DNA of 64,000 bases from Halieaceae bacterium (GTDB lineage Bacteria; Pseudomonadota; Gammaproteobacteria; Pseudomonadales; Halieaceae): assembly GCA_902631395.1 (NCBI GenBank), contig CACOYM010000003.1:62001-126000 (forward strand). Direction: 5' to 3'. How positions within the stretch are numbered: position 1 is the first letter of the stretch; the number at the start of each line of letters is the position of its first letter. The translations under genes and the position numbers were made by a program. Under the pieces are notes generated by a model that was given only the letters and a program-made list of their open reading frames with translations, was not told the DNA's origin and ran no database searches. Below, in pieces: positions 1-9,127 of this stretch.

Positions 1-3
1 ATT

Positions 4-1086
4 TTGGCCGTCAACGACGACTTGCCGCTCCGAACCGACGGGCCTGTTCATTCTGGCAAAGTGCGATCGGTGTACTGGTTAACCGAAGCGGATAGTGCAC
101 GTCTCATTTCGGAGCGTCACTACGCGGTAGCGCCCGATTCGCAGCTTGCGGTCATGGTTATCAGTGACCGTATTTCGGCCTTTGATTGTATGTGGCATGG
201 GGAGGGTGGATTGGCGGGCGTGCCTGGCAAGGGTGCCTCGTTAAACGCGATTTCGCACTTCTGGTTTACGCAATTTCAGCACGCTGGATTAGCGCGCAGC
301 CACATTTTGGAAGTGCCACACCCCCTAGTATGGATCGTTCAGCGTGCGCAGCCTCTCCTGCTGGAAGCTATTGCGCGGCGCTTCATCACAGGTTCCATGT
401 GGCGTGCCTATGAGCAGGGCGCGAGAGAGTTTTGTGGCAACCAGCTTCCCGATAATCTGCATGCCAATCAGAAATTGAGCGAAACATTAGTTACGCCCTC
501 CACGAAAGGCGTGATGCGGGGTTTGGATGGAATACCCGAAGCGGACGATACCAACGTCTCACGTGCACAGCTCTTACAGCACTGGCGGGAATTTGGTTTT
601 CGTTCGCCCGATGACATTGACTATTACGAGATGTTGTTGAGGCAGGGTGCAGGACTCATTGCTTCACACCTCTCCCCGCTGGAGCTGATGTTGGTGGATA
701 CCAAGTTCGAATTTGGTTATGCCAAAGACATTGCAGGCGATGAGCAGCTGATCTACATGGACGAGGTAGGGACTCCCGACTCGTCCCGGATTTGGGACGC
801 TGTGGAATATCGAGGCGGGCGAGTGGTGGAGAACAGCAAGGAGGAGTTTCGACAAGCGCTCCTGCGGCACGTCAAAGATCCACAGCTTTTGCTGGATCAC
901 ACGCGCTTTGCAGAGCGCAAGCAGTTCGCGGCGGCGCACGCGTTGCCAGCTGGCATGCTGCACTCCTTGTCGGATACCTATCGTGCCGTGGCTGCGCGCA
1001 TTACAGGGCATCCAATAGCAATCCCTCAGGATCCTCGCCAGACTATGATCTCGATGCTAGATGATCAGTTTGCACTGGTGCGCTGA
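4..1086 (+). CDS. purC: Phosphoribosylaminoimidazole-succinocarboxamide synthase (PurC), long form
   Basis: SAICAR synthetase of purine synthesis: it joins CAIR and aspartate using ATP in the cytoplasm. The protein shows the family's early GKVRSVY strand, the ISDRISAFD segment near residue 55 and GLIASHLSPLELMLVDTKFE in the middle, then the YMDEVGTPDSSR segment. At about 360 residues it belongs to the long class seen in several marine Gammaproteobacteria rather than the ~237-residue E. coli form. The first visible start is TTG at base 4; no ribosome site can be judged because the window begins there, so the true start may lie upstream. The next gene follows after 24 bases. Confidence 0.93.
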   Translation: MAVNDDLPLRTDGPVHSGKVRSVYWLTEADSARLISERHYAVAPDSQLAVMVISDRISAFDCMWHGEGGLAGVPGKGASLNAISHFWFTQFQHAGLARSHILEVPHPLVWIVQRAQPLLLEAIARRFITGSMWRAYEQGAREFCGNQLPDNLHANQKLSETLVTPSTKGVMRGLDGIPEADDTNVSRAQLLQHWREFGFRSPDDIDYYEMLLRQGAGLIASHLSPLELMLVDTKFEFGYAKDIAGDEQLIYMDEVGTPDSSRIWDAVEYRGGRVVENSKEEFRQALLRHVKDPQLLLDHTRFAERKQFAAAHALPAGMLHSLSDTYRAVAARITGHPIAIPQDPRQTMISMLDDQFALVR

Positions 1087-1110
1087 TCCTTTTATGCCGT
1101 AGGAGCTTGC

Positions 1111-1509
1111 ATGCCAACTTTCAAATTGACCGATTCGTTGTCAGTCGCCGCCCAGATAACACCGCAGGATATTCCCCAGCTGGTTGATAAGGGATTCACT
1201 ACCGTTGTGTGTAATAGACCAGATAACGAGGTGCCTGGTCAGTCCTCGATGGACGAGATTGAAGAGGCCTGCAATGCTGCGGGTCTGCTTTTTGTTAGGT
1301 ATCCAGTGAATGCGATGAGCTTTCCCGGCCCTGATCTCGATGGCCTCGCAGAGTTGTTTGATGATTCGAGCCAGTCCGTCCTAGCTTATTGCCGCACCGG
1401 CACTCGATGCGCCAATTTATGGGTCGCAACACGCGCTGAGGCAGACCTGCTTGAGGCGGTAAGCGTCGCGCGAGGTATTGGCTTCGATTTAAGCATGGTG
1501 GTGCGATGA
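1111..1509 (+). CDS. TIGR01244 family (DUF442) phosphatase-like / sulfur transferase protein
   Basis: A 132-residue cytoplasmic protein of the beta-lactamase-hydrolase-like DUF442 family, which has a dual-specificity-phosphatase fold. It shows the family's N-terminal VAAQITPQDI, the VVCNRPDNE segment, and a P-loop-like YCRTGTRCANLW around residues 93-104, where the first Cys would be the nucleophile. The ATG at 1111 has TAGGAG nine bases upstream. Family members often sit with sulfide or persulfide metabolism genes; none are here, and the only same-strand neighbour is purC. Exact reaction unknown. Confidence 0.8.
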   Translation: MPTFKLTDSLSVAAQITPQDIPQLVDKGFTTVVCNRPDNEVPGQSSMDEIEEACNAAGLLFVRYPVNAMSFPGPDLDGLAELFDDSSQSVLAYCRTGTRCANLWVATRAEADLLEAVSVARGIGFDLSMVVR

Positions 1510-1549
1510 TCGTTGCTGCGACACTGCGATCGTCCTCGAAGGCGCCCTC

Positions 1550-2071
1550 TCACGCCACCGTGGCAAGTAATTTCTCTAGTGCTCCGCGCGCATCTGCGCC
1601 CCAATTGGCCTTGGGTATGTCACTTAACGTAAGCATGTCATCGTTAACTACAACATGCTCGGGATGGTGGGCTTCGGCAATCGTTGCATAGACCTGTAGA
1701 GACGATTCCTCTGGCCCCGCGCATAACTCGTAGACCCTGATGACGAGTTCACTGCCTGCCAAGGCCTTCTCGCCAGCCAGCTGGGCGAAGCCGTCACCAC
1801 ACAAAGTGACACCCTCTACCAACATGTTGCGTGACAGCGTGAGCCCAGCGTCCTTCAGGGTGCTCCCAATACTGTGTCCCTGGCGAATAAGTGTATCGGC
1901 GTTGGCGAGTGGCGCTGGCGCGGGAGTCGAGAAATGTGTGACCGCGAGAGTGCGGCAAACATCCACGCCGTCATGGTGACTGCAAAGACTTGCCAGACGG
2001 TAGTGGTCGTCCTGATGTAACACCCGCACGGCATAGCTGCCGAAGCGGGCTAGGATTTGTTCGCTGTTCAC
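1550..2071 (-). CDS. Hypothetical protein, 173 residues
   Basis: I do not recognise this family. The predicted protein is soluble, with no signal peptide or membrane span. A central half contains alternating Ser/Leu-rich and Gly-rich stretches (TLSRNMLVEGVTLCGDG) and the C-terminus has an Asp-rich VVVNDDMLTLSD motif. It starts with GTG at 2071, overlapping by four bases (GTGA) the stop of a 48-residue ORF on the same strand, which suggests translational coupling of the two. It is convergent with the preceding gene, whose stop lies 40 bases away. Confidence 0.55.
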   Translation of the reverse strand: MNSEQILARFGSYAVRVLHQDDHYRLASLCSHHDGVDVCRTLAVTHFSTPAPAPLANADTLIRQGHSIGSTLKDAGLTLSRNMLVEGVTLCGDGFAQLAGEKALAGSELVIRVYELCAGPEESSLQVYATIAEAHHPEHVVVNDDMLTLSDIPKANWGADARGALEKLLATVA

Positions 2072-2214
2072 GCGGTGAAAATCCCTTGCAGGCCGATGTA
2101 AAGAAACGAGGGGGTCTGGTAACTGCCCACCTCGAATGCGGACGGCACACTAACCTGCTCGCCATTAATCTGCAATCTGTCAGTGGTTTGATTGAGACCG
2201 AGCTGGGGTATCAT
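2068..2214 (-). CDS. Small hypothetical protein, 48 residues
   Basis: A short ORF beginning MIPQLGLNQT and ending LGLQGIFTA, with a GVS-type alternation of polar and hydrophobic residues but no recognisable domain. It is supported by its GTGA overlap with the downstream 173-residue gene and by a modest GAGCGG ribosome site upstream of the ATG at 2214. A longer in-frame version to 2307 exists, but it would run into the divergent promoter region of the M20 gene. Function unknown; the pair may be one unit. Confidence 0.4.
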   Translation of the reverse strand: MIPQLGLNQTTDRLQINGEQVSVPSAFEVGSYQTPSFLYIGLQGIFTA

Positions 2215-2290
2215 CAGCCGCTCTAAAGTGTTGGAACGGCGCGGCCAGAGTATTCCCGCTCGATCAATCCACTCGCATAAGAGACACGCC

Positions 2291-3610
2291 ATGAACATGA
2301 AACGCACTCTTCTTATCTCATTAACGGCGCTGATAATTAATAATGTACACGCTGTAGAGCCGCTGGGTGATGCTATTCGTCGTGCCTACGACGCTAAACT
2401 GAGAGATCTGTTCCTGTATTTTCATCAGAACCCCGAGCTCTCGACGATGGAGTATAAAACTTCCGCTCGATTGGCAGATGAGTTGGCGTCGCTCGGCTAC
2501 ACGGTGCATCGCAATGTCGGCGGGACAGGTATTGTTGCCCTGCTTAAAAATGGTGAAGGGCCGCTGGTGATGTTCAGGGCTGACATGGACGGCCTGCCGG
2601 TTGAGGAGAAATCAGGTCTGGCGTACGCGTCGCGTGCCAAGCAGATTGATCCCAACGGTAATGTGGTGTTCGTCATGCACGCATGCGGGCACGATGTGCA
2701 TATCACCAGCCTGGTGGGGACGGCCCAGATCATGGCGGATCGGCGCGACGAGTGGCGAGGCACGCTAATGCTGATTGGTCAGCCCGCAGAGGAGCGGGTG
2801 ATGGGTGCTGCGGCGATGCGTGCCGATAATGTCTGGCGTCGCTTTGGACAGCCTGACTACGCGATGGCCTTTCACGTAACGTCGGCCATGCCGACAGGCA
2901 TGTTGGGCGCGTCAGTGGATTCCCCGTACTCGGGTGCGGATACGGTTGATATTTATATTACTGGGGTAGGCGCCCATGGCGCTTCACCTCACCGCGGCGT
3001 CGACCCGATCGTGCTGGGCTCCCAGATCGTGATGGGGCTTCAGACAGTGGTGAGCAGAACTCTGCCGCCCAGACGTCCTGGAGTCATCACCGTGGGCGCG
3101 TTTCATAGCGGTACCAAGCACAACATCATTTCCGACGCCGCCCATTTGCAGTTGACCGTGCGGAGTGAGTCGGGTTCGGATCGAAGGTTGCTGTTGGATG
3201 GTATTCGCAGAGTTGCTGAGAATATGGGACGGGTCGCAGGTTTGCCCGAGGAGTTGCTCCCGAGGGTGGTGGTGTCAGATGAGAGTGTGCCGCCGACACT
3301 TAACGACAAGGCGCTGACAGAACGCGTAATAGCGCTATGGAGCGGGCATTTTGGGAAAAGTGCTCTGTTTTCTGGGGAGAGATTGGGAATGGGGGCAGAG
3401 GATTTCCCGCTCTTTACCGTTAACCCCTATATACCCAGTCTTTATTTCGCGGTCGGTGGGACCCCGCCTGAGGATTTCGTGACTGAGCAGAGCGGCGGTG
3501 CCCCGGTTCCCTCCCACCATTCACCGCTGTTTAAAATTGATCCCGATGCGTCCGTGACATTGGGGGTGGAGGCGTCTGTGTCTGCGCTTCTTGAGTTAAT
3601 GAGACAGTGA
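2291..3610 (+). CDS. M20 family amidohydrolase (M20D-like), exported
   Basis: A zinc amidohydrolase of the hippurate/IAA-amino-acid hydrolase class, expected to cleave N-acyl amino acids. Residues 1-21 form a Sec signal peptide ending NNVHA, so it acts in the periplasm. Metal-site motifs are HACGHD at about 130-135, the GAEDFP motif near the C-terminus and SHHSPLFKID. The start at 2291 is preferred over an upstream in-frame one because it begins the signal peptide. Its TGA overlaps the GTG of a decayed cytochrome b561 gene. About 439 residues, normal for the family. Confidence 0.85.
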   Translation: MNMKRTLLISLTALIINNVHAVEPLGDAIRRAYDAKLRDLFLYFHQNPELSTMEYKTSARLADELASLGYTVHRNVGGTGIVALLKNGEGPLVMFRADMDGLPVEEKSGLAYASRAKQIDPNGNVVFVMHACGHDVHITSLVGTAQIMADRRDEWRGTLMLIGQPAEERVMGAAAMRADNVWRRFGQPDYAMAFHVTSAMPTGMLGASVDSPYSGADTVDIYITGVGAHGASPHRGVDPIVLGSQIVMGLQTVVSRTLPPRRPGVITVGAFHSGTKHNIISDAAHLQLTVRSESGSDRRLLLDGIRRVAENMGRVAGLPEELLPRVVVSDESVPPTLNDKALTERVIALWSGHFGKSALFSGERLGMGAEDFPLFTVNPYIPSLYFAVGGTPPEDFVTEQSGGAPVPSHHSPLFKIDPDASVTLGVEASVSALLELMRQ

Positions 3611-3886
3611 CTTCATTGGACGAGCCCACCGTTGCGATCCGTTATCCTGTCTGGGATCTGACGCTCCGGTTGCTTCACTGGTATTTACCACCCGCTACTG
3701 TCGTCATGTGGTGGAGTGGCGCACGGCGTGAATGGAAATTAATGCGCGGGTTCGCAACGATTGCTTATCTCGCAGCTTGGAGGCATTGTTCAGAGGTTTA
3801 TCGGCAGTGAGTAGGTGCGTTTAAGGTGGTCCTTGCGGGGTCCTCGCGAAAGTCGACGCTATTTACTATTAAAGGGAATTCTCTGA
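3607..3886 (+). pseudogene. Cytochrome b561 family gene, truncated and frameshifted
   Basis: The first 67 codons read like the N-terminus of a b-type cytochrome of the Ni-hydrogenase/b561 kind: PVWDLTLRLLHWYLPPATVV with the haem-ligand type His in LLHW, then the first membrane span and a second hydrophobic stretch. Around 3785 the similarity moves to the next frame (RFIGSE, a stop, VRLRW, LRGPRE), matching the usual 'GSR.ARF..FVRGP' segment of the family. One frameshift and one in-frame stop are thus visible, and the downstream helices are missing. The GTG start overlaps the M20 stop. Confidence 0.65.
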
Positions 3887-4365
3887 GGCACAACTTGCAG
3901 GGTGCGCTGTCGGTAATCGGGGTTTAAGCGCTGTCGGTAGCAGAGACTGCGTCGGGCACCGAGAGCGTCGACTATATTTTTTTAGGGCGCCCTTTTCTAA
4001 CTGGTCCGCGTTATTCAGTTGGTTTGCCCAGGTGGTTGATAGGACGTCATCCAAAATTCTGACCGAAACAATGTCGCCTATGGGCTCGAATGTCATGCTC
4101 ATTTAAGCAAAGTAGGATTGGCAGTGGGATTGCTGGGGCTCGGATTAGTCAATTTAAGCCGACGCTGAGGCGGACAGCGGACTTACACCAAGCGAGGTAA
4201 CAACAAGCGTCTTTGTCTCCACGGTGTGAGCCCCTCATTTGTTGGGCTGGCTTTTCATTTCCTGCGTTGCTGATACTTTAATACGAGATGCCAAACGCTA
4301 TCCCAAAAAGGGGAGTGAGTCGCTACCCCGAGAAGGTTTACACTTTCGCTGTCACTGGAGATGTC
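3887..4365. other. Intergenic stretch without a recognisable gene
   Basis: This 479-base stretch follows the decayed cytochrome gene. I see no coding frame with family-like sequence on either strand; a 77-codon minus-strand frame at 3869-4102 has low-complexity, non-protein-like content. It probably contains further eroded sequence plus the promoter of the omega-aminotransferase gene that starts at 4366. Confidence 0.4.
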
Positions 4366-5682
4366 ATGTCTGAATCATTACCACTCGATGCTTACTGGAT
4401 GCCATATACGGGGAACCGCCAGTTCAAGCAGGACCCTCGCATCATTGTCGGCGCGGAAGGCGTGTGGTTTACCGACGATCGTGGAAGACGGATTCTAGAT
4501 GGACATTCCGGGCTGTGGACGTCTGGACTGGGTCACGGCCACCCTGAAGTCTCCAAAGCCGTTGCGGAGCAAATTGATACGCTGGATTTTGCGCCGCCGT
4601 TTCAGTTCGGCCATCCGGCCGCTTTCAAGCTGGCGGACAAGCTCAGACAACTGATGCCCGGCGATCTTAACTATGCGTTTTTCACCAACTCGGGCTCGGA
4701 ATCAGCGGATACGTCACTCAAAATGGCGCGCGCCTACTGGCGACTCAAAGGACAGCCAGCTAAAACGCGCTTCATTGGGCGCCAAAAGGGCTACCACGGC
4801 GTGAACTATGGCGGCACGGCGGTCGGCGGCATTGGCGCCAATCGGAAGCCCTTTGGACAATCATTGGAGGTAGATCACCTCCGCCACACCATGCTGCCTG
4901 AGAACGCTTTCTGTCGAGGCATGCCCAAACAGGGTGCACACCTTGCGGAGGAGCTTGCCGAGCTGATTATGCTGCACGATGCCTCTACAATCGCCGCGGT
5001 CATTGTGGAGCCCATGGCAGGGTCAGCGGGAGTTATTCCGCCGCCAACCGGCTATCTGCAGCGCCTTCGGGAACTGTGCGATCAGCACGAGATTTTGCTG
5101 ATTTTTGATGAGGTGATCACGGGGCTGGGTCGCTGCGGCGCTTACACCGGCGCCGAGGCGTTTGGCGTGACCCCCGATATCCTGAATCTTGCGAAGCAGA
5201 TCACAAACGGTGCGGTCCCCATGGGGGCCGTCATGGCAACGCCTGAGATTTACGACACCTTTATGGCGCACGGTGGACCGGATTACTCGCTGGAATTCGC
5301 GCATGGCTATACCTACTCGGGGCACCCAGTTGCTTGCGCTGCCGGTTTGGCGGCACTCGAGGTTTTGGTACGCGATCAGTTGCCAGCTCGTGTCGCTGAG
5401 GAGGCTCCGTTTTGGGAGTCCTTGCTGCACGATTCTCTGGCAGAGAGACCACATGTTATGGACGTTCGCAACTATGGCTTCGCCGGTGCACTGACCTTGG
5501 AGGCCTACCACGGGGAACCCCTGCGGCGACCATTTGAGGTGGCGATGCGCATGTGGGAGAAAGGTTTTCTGGTGCGCTACGGCGGCGACACTATTCAGCT
5601 GGCGCCTCACTTTGTGATGGAGCGCGAGCAGATGACGTCTTTGGTGGTGGCGCTCTCCGAAGCACTCGAAGAGCTAGCCTAG
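4366..5682 (+). CDS. Omega-amino acid--pyruvate aminotransferase (class III, PLP)
   Basis: A fold-type I, class III transaminase of about 438 residues, most like the beta-alanine:pyruvate aminotransferases. It starts with the typical DAYWMPYTGNRQFK, contains the NSGSESADTSLKMARAYW cofactor-binding segment, GYHGVNYGGT, IFDEVITGLGR and the PLP lysine in LNLAKQITNGAVPMGAV. Start 4366 is preferred over the in-frame ATG 78 bases upstream because it matches the family N-terminus and has GGAG in front of it. The stop codon lies inside the first copy of a 24-base tandem repeat. The likely amino donor is an omega-amino acid. Confidence 0.9.
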   Translation: MSESLPLDAYWMPYTGNRQFKQDPRIIVGAEGVWFTDDRGRRILDGHSGLWTSGLGHGHPEVSKAVAEQIDTLDFAPPFQFGHPAAFKLADKLRQLMPGDLNYAFFTNSGSESADTSLKMARAYWRLKGQPAKTRFIGRQKGYHGVNYGGTAVGGIGANRKPFGQSLEVDHLRHTMLPENAFCRGMPKQGAHLAEELAELIMLHDASTIAAVIVEPMAGSAGVIPPPTGYLQRLRELCDQHEILLIFDEVITGLGRCGAYTGAEAFGVTPDILNLAKQITNGAVPMGAVMATPEIYDTFMAHGGPDYSLEFAHGYTYSGHPVACAAGLAALEVLVRDQLPARVAEEAPFWESLLHDSLAERPHVMDVRNYGFAGALTLEAYHGEPLRRPFEVAMRMWEKGFLVRYGGDTIQLAPHFVMEREQMTSLVVALSEALEELA

Positions 5683-5721
5683 AGGGCCTTGTCTGGTCTA
5701 GCCTAGAGGGCTTTGTCTGAT
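5674..5721. repeat. 24-base tandem duplication at convergent stop codons
   Basis: Two adjacent 24-base copies (5674-5697 and 5698-5721) differ at two positions. Each contains CTAG, which is a TAG stop on both strands. The plus-strand aminotransferase stops in copy one and the minus-strand DUF885 gene stops in copy two. Before duplication the two genes probably shared a four-base CTAG overlap, like the one still present at 13819-13822. Confidence 0.85.
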
Positions 5722-7556
5722 GAGAGTGGGGCCACCTGTGGCGACTCAGCGATAGCTCTTGCCAACCAGGCATCCATCCGTTCTTCTAGGACATCCAACG
5801 GCAAGGCGCCGGCACCTAACATTTCGTCGTGGAAGGCGCGAATATCAAATTGATCGCGCAGTGCAGCTTCAGCTTCGCTTCGCAGCTCCAGCATTTTCAG
5901 TTGTCCAATTTTGTACGCCAACGCCTGACCCGGCCAACCGATGTAGCGATCAATTTCATTGACGATATCCGCCTCGGTCTTGGCGGCATTGGCCAGAAAG
6001 TAATCGATGGCGCGCTGGCGATTCCAGCCGAAATAGTGCAGGCCGGTATCCACGACCAGACGCACGGCTCGCCACATGTCGTAGACCAATTGGCCGTAGC
6101 GAGAATAGGGGTCCGTATACAGGCCCATGTCGTACCCCAGTCGTTCCGAGTAAAGGCCCCAGCCTTCAATAAATGCCGTGAAACCGCCATTGCGTCTGAA
6201 TTCAGGTAGCCCGGTAAGCTCCTGAGCGAGTGCAATCTGGAGATGATGACCGGGTACGCTCTCGTGTACGCTCAAAACCTCCATTTCGAACTTTGGCCGC
6301 GTTTCAGGTTGGTAAAGATTGACGTAATACCATCCCGGACGGGAGCCATCTGCGGCCGGTCGCATATAGTAGGCGGTGGTCGTATCGGGCGCCTCCTCGT
6401 CTGGTATAGGTCGCACGCCATATGGAGCGCGAGGAAGCTTTCCGAATAGCTTGACCAACCCGGGGTCCAGCCGTTTAGAGACAGCTTGGTAGCCCTCAAG
6501 AAGCGCCTCAGGGCTGTCATAATAAAACTGAGGATCTGTTCTCAGAAAAGTATTGAACGCTGTAATGTCGCCGTCGAATCCGACCTCTCCGATCACTGCT
6601 TCCATCTCTCCGCGAATTCGCTCTACTTCCTTCAATCCAATTTCATGAATCTCGTCGGGCGTCATGTTTGTTGTGGTGAAGTGATGGGCGAGACGGGCGT
6701 AAACTTGCTTGCCGCCGGGCAACGATCCGATGCCGGGCGCACGTGCTGCGGGGAGGTAACGCTCCTGCAAGAACGTCAACAGCTCAGTAAAAGCGGGCTT
6801 TATGTCCTCGTCAATTATCTGGCGAGCTGTTTCTTGCAATGCTTCTCTTTGCGACGCGTCGAGGTGCTGTGGCAGTGCTGTGAAAGCCCGAAAAAATGGA
6901 CTGTCTGAGGCATCGCCGTCGAGCAAGTTTTGAATTTGTGTTGGTACGCGGGACATAACGATCTTTGCCTGCGTACGTTCTTTTTCAAGACCTTCAGCGA
7001 GAAGGGCTTGGAATTGCGCCAGCTGCTCCGGTAGGTTTCGCAGTCGGGTTAGCCAATCAAGATGGTCTTGCTCGGTCTCCATTGGCAAGTAATCGACCAT
7101 ACTGTGCCAGTGTTGTGGACCGGAGCGCATATCCAGTGCGATCAAATGCAGACCGTCCTCGAATTCACTTCTATTCTCGCGCAGCTCACGGAGCAGCATG
7201 GCCCGGTTCAGGCGACCATCGGCGGTGAGCGTAGCAGGCTCGATTTGCTCGAGCTGACTGACAAAACGTCCCTCATCTTCGTAACGCGAACGGAATGCCG
7301 CGGGACTCCGATCAGTCCATAGCGCGTTCCCCGAACGATCGCCGTACTCAAGTCGTCTTTCAGGGTATTGCTCAAGCACCCACTGCCAATGGCGTTCGAT
7401 TACCTCTTCCAGATAGGTGTCATCTGCGCGAGCAAAGGGCGCATTGTGCGGCGACAGGGCGAGGCACAGCAGACAAGTGATCAGACTGGTCATCCCATTT
7501 ATGCTTGTTGGAGATTTTCTCAGATTCGGGTGGTTACGTTTCATAGTGCAATTCAT
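5703..7556 (-). CDS. DUF885 family metalloprotease-like protein, exported
   Basis: A ~617-residue member of the DUF885 family, related to thermolysin-like metallopeptidases. The N-terminus carries a signal peptide whose hydrophobic core is SLITCLLCLALS and which would end near FARA, so the mature protein is periplasmic or exported. The zinc motif HESVPGHHLQ lies near residue 430, followed by the conserved FIEGWGLYSERLG. The mature protein is full length for the family. Physiological substrate is unknown. Several ATGs exist at the start; the second (five codons in) would serve equally well. Confidence 0.85.
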   Translation of the reverse strand: MNCTMKRNHPNLRKSPTSINGMTSLITCLLCLALSPHNAPFARADDTYLEEVIERHWQWVLEQYPERRLEYGDRSGNALWTDRSPAAFRSRYEDEGRFVSQLEQIEPATLTADGRLNRAMLLRELRENRSEFEDGLHLIALDMRSGPQHWHSMVDYLPMETEQDHLDWLTRLRNLPEQLAQFQALLAEGLEKERTQAKIVMSRVPTQIQNLLDGDASDSPFFRAFTALPQHLDASQREALQETARQIIDEDIKPAFTELLTFLQERYLPAARAPGIGSLPGGKQVYARLAHHFTTTNMTPDEIHEIGLKEVERIRGEMEAVIGEVGFDGDITAFNTFLRTDPQFYYDSPEALLEGYQAVSKRLDPGLVKLFGKLPRAPYGVRPIPDEEAPDTTTAYYMRPAADGSRPGWYYVNLYQPETRPKFEMEVLSVHESVPGHHLQIALAQELTGLPEFRRNGGFTAFIEGWGLYSERLGYDMGLYTDPYSRYGQLVYDMWRAVRLVVDTGLHYFGWNRQRAIDYFLANAAKTEADIVNEIDRYIGWPGQALAYKIGQLKMLELRSEAEAALRDQFDIRAFHDEMLGAGALPLDVLEERMDAWLARAIAESPQVAPLSSDKAL

Positions 7557-7660
7557 TGCGCCGAGCTATCGTGTTGTTTTTCGCAAACCAGACGAGCTTG
7601 ATGCGCTTTGGCCCTGTGATGAGAGCACGGGGCATAAAAGGTGCTTGTCCCCTGTGTCAG

Positions 7661-8809
7661 CTACCGCCCTAGTATGGATCGCGCCACGAGTTCACGCATG
7701 ATCTCCGAAGAGCCGCCATAAATGGTTTGAATACGTGCATCGACATAAAAGCGGGAGATGGGGTATTCCGACGTGTAGCCATAGCCGCCGAAAAGCTGCA
7801 GGCATTGATCGGCGACTCGGCACTGCATTTCGCAGCTTGCTAGCTTGAGCATGGCTGCGTTGTCGGCCGTTAGAGTCCCGCTGGCATAGTCCCGTGCGCA
7901 CTGCTCGTAGAACGCACGATTGACGGCGATGTCAGTTTTGACCTCGGCCAGCTTAAAGCGCGTGTTTTGAAACTGCCCGACCTTTTGGCCAAAGGCTTCA
8001 CGCTCCTGAACGTATTGCACGGTGATATCCATTGCACCTTCAGAGGCGGCGATCGCCTGTGCGGCAATACCCAGTCTCTCGCGAGGCAACTCCTCCATCA
8101 TAATGACAAAGCCGCGGTTTTCTTCGCCCAGAAGCGCATTGGCAGGCAGGCGCACGTCATTGAAGAATAGCAGCGCGGTGTCTGATGTGTGCTGACCGAT
8201 CTTTTCGATTTTTTTTGATTTCTCGAAGCCGGCAGAGTGTGCGTCAACCAAAAACAGTGACGTGCCTTTGGCGCCTTTACCGGGATCGGTAATCGCCGCC
8301 ACGATGACGAGATCAGCGTGGATTCCGTTGGTGATAAAAATTTTTGAACCATTCAGTATCCATTCATCTCCATCGCGAACGGCATTGGTGCGGATGCTCT
8401 GGACGTCTGATCCTGCGCCTGGCTCGGTCATTGCCAAAGCTCCCACGATCTCGCCTTTCGCCATGCGCGGCAGCCAATATGTCTTTTGTTCTTCGGTGCC
8501 GTGACGACTTAGATAGGGTGCAACGATGTTGTTGTGAATGCCGTACCCCGATGCGAAGCCACCAAATCCCATCTCTGATAACGCTTCTATCATTGCGAGA
8601 GTGACATGGGGTGATGTGCCTGCTCCGCCGAACTGCTCGTCCATATCGGGGCAAAGCAGTCCTGCCTCACCAAGCCGATTCCACAGCTCGCGTGGGACCA
8701 TGCGGTTCTCTTCCCACTGCTCGTAGTGGGGTGTAATTTCTTTCTCGAACGCGCGGCGTGCCATGTCCCTAAACAGGGTCAATTCGTTCAGATCAACGGC
8801 TTGGTTCAT
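7661..8809 (-). CDS. Acyl-CoA dehydrogenase
   Basis: A ~382-residue FAD enzyme introducing a double bond into an acyl-CoA. It shows AMTEPGAGSDVQSIRT (FAD/substrate loop), WILNGSKIFITNG, and the C-terminal LFGGYGYTSEYP and RIQTIYGGSSEIMRE. In that last loop a Gly replaces the Glu used as base by medium-chain enzymes, so the base may instead be the Glu of PRERLGIA, as in isovaleryl-CoA and long-chain enzymes. The start at 8809 is preferred because it matches family N-termini and has GGGGT upstream. It is divergent from an aldehyde dehydrogenase. Confidence 0.9.
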   Translation of the reverse strand: MNQAVDLNELTLFRDMARRAFEKEITPHYEQWEENRMVPRELWNRLGEAGLLCPDMDEQFGGAGTSPHVTLAMIEALSEMGFGGFASGYGIHNNIVAPYLSRHGTEEQKTYWLPRMAKGEIVGALAMTEPGAGSDVQSIRTNAVRDGDEWILNGSKIFITNGIHADLVIVAAITDPGKGAKGTSLFLVDAHSAGFEKSKKIEKIGQHTSDTALLFFNDVRLPANALLGEENRGFVIMMEELPRERLGIAAQAIAASEGAMDITVQYVQEREAFGQKVGQFQNTRFKLAEVKTDIAVNRAFYEQCARDYASGTLTADNAAMLKLASCEMQCRVADQCLQLFGGYGYTSEYPISRFYVDARIQTIYGGSSEIMRELVARSILGR

Positions 8810-9127
8810 TATTTTACCCCAAAAAAATTTTTGGCTGGCCGCGTAGTATGAAGAAACTGCGCGGCTAGCACAAAACCTCATCGGAGAAACATCTGTAAAT
8901 TCATCTGGACCCAAAGAGTTTGCCCCTGCACTCTTCGATCAACTGCGCACGCATTCTCCAAAGCAGGTGGCGCTGCCACCCGATCGTATGGAGGAATTAT
9001 TGGGCTTCTCCATTCATCCCCCCCTTTTACACTTATGGGGTATTCTGACGGGGTGCATCTACAGTGCGTGCGGATTTGGCTTACGCTGCCGCCTTGTATC
9101 GACATCACAAAAATTATCGAGGTCACC
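8810..9127. promoter_or_regulatory. Divergent intergenic region between acyl-CoA dehydrogenase and aldehyde dehydrogenase
   Basis: These 318 bases separate two divergent genes and must hold both promoters. In-frame extensions of both genes enter the region but do not look like protein. I could not identify a convincing -35/-10 pair or a clear operator dyad. Confidence 0.4.

Noticed and set aside
3869-4102. 77-codon minus-strand frame as a gene
   Set aside because: Its sequence is not protein-like, it overlaps the cytochrome pseudogene tail and has no ribosome site.
5023-5610. Long antisense frame opposite the aminotransferase
   Set aside because: It is the mirror of a well-supported gene and shows no family features.
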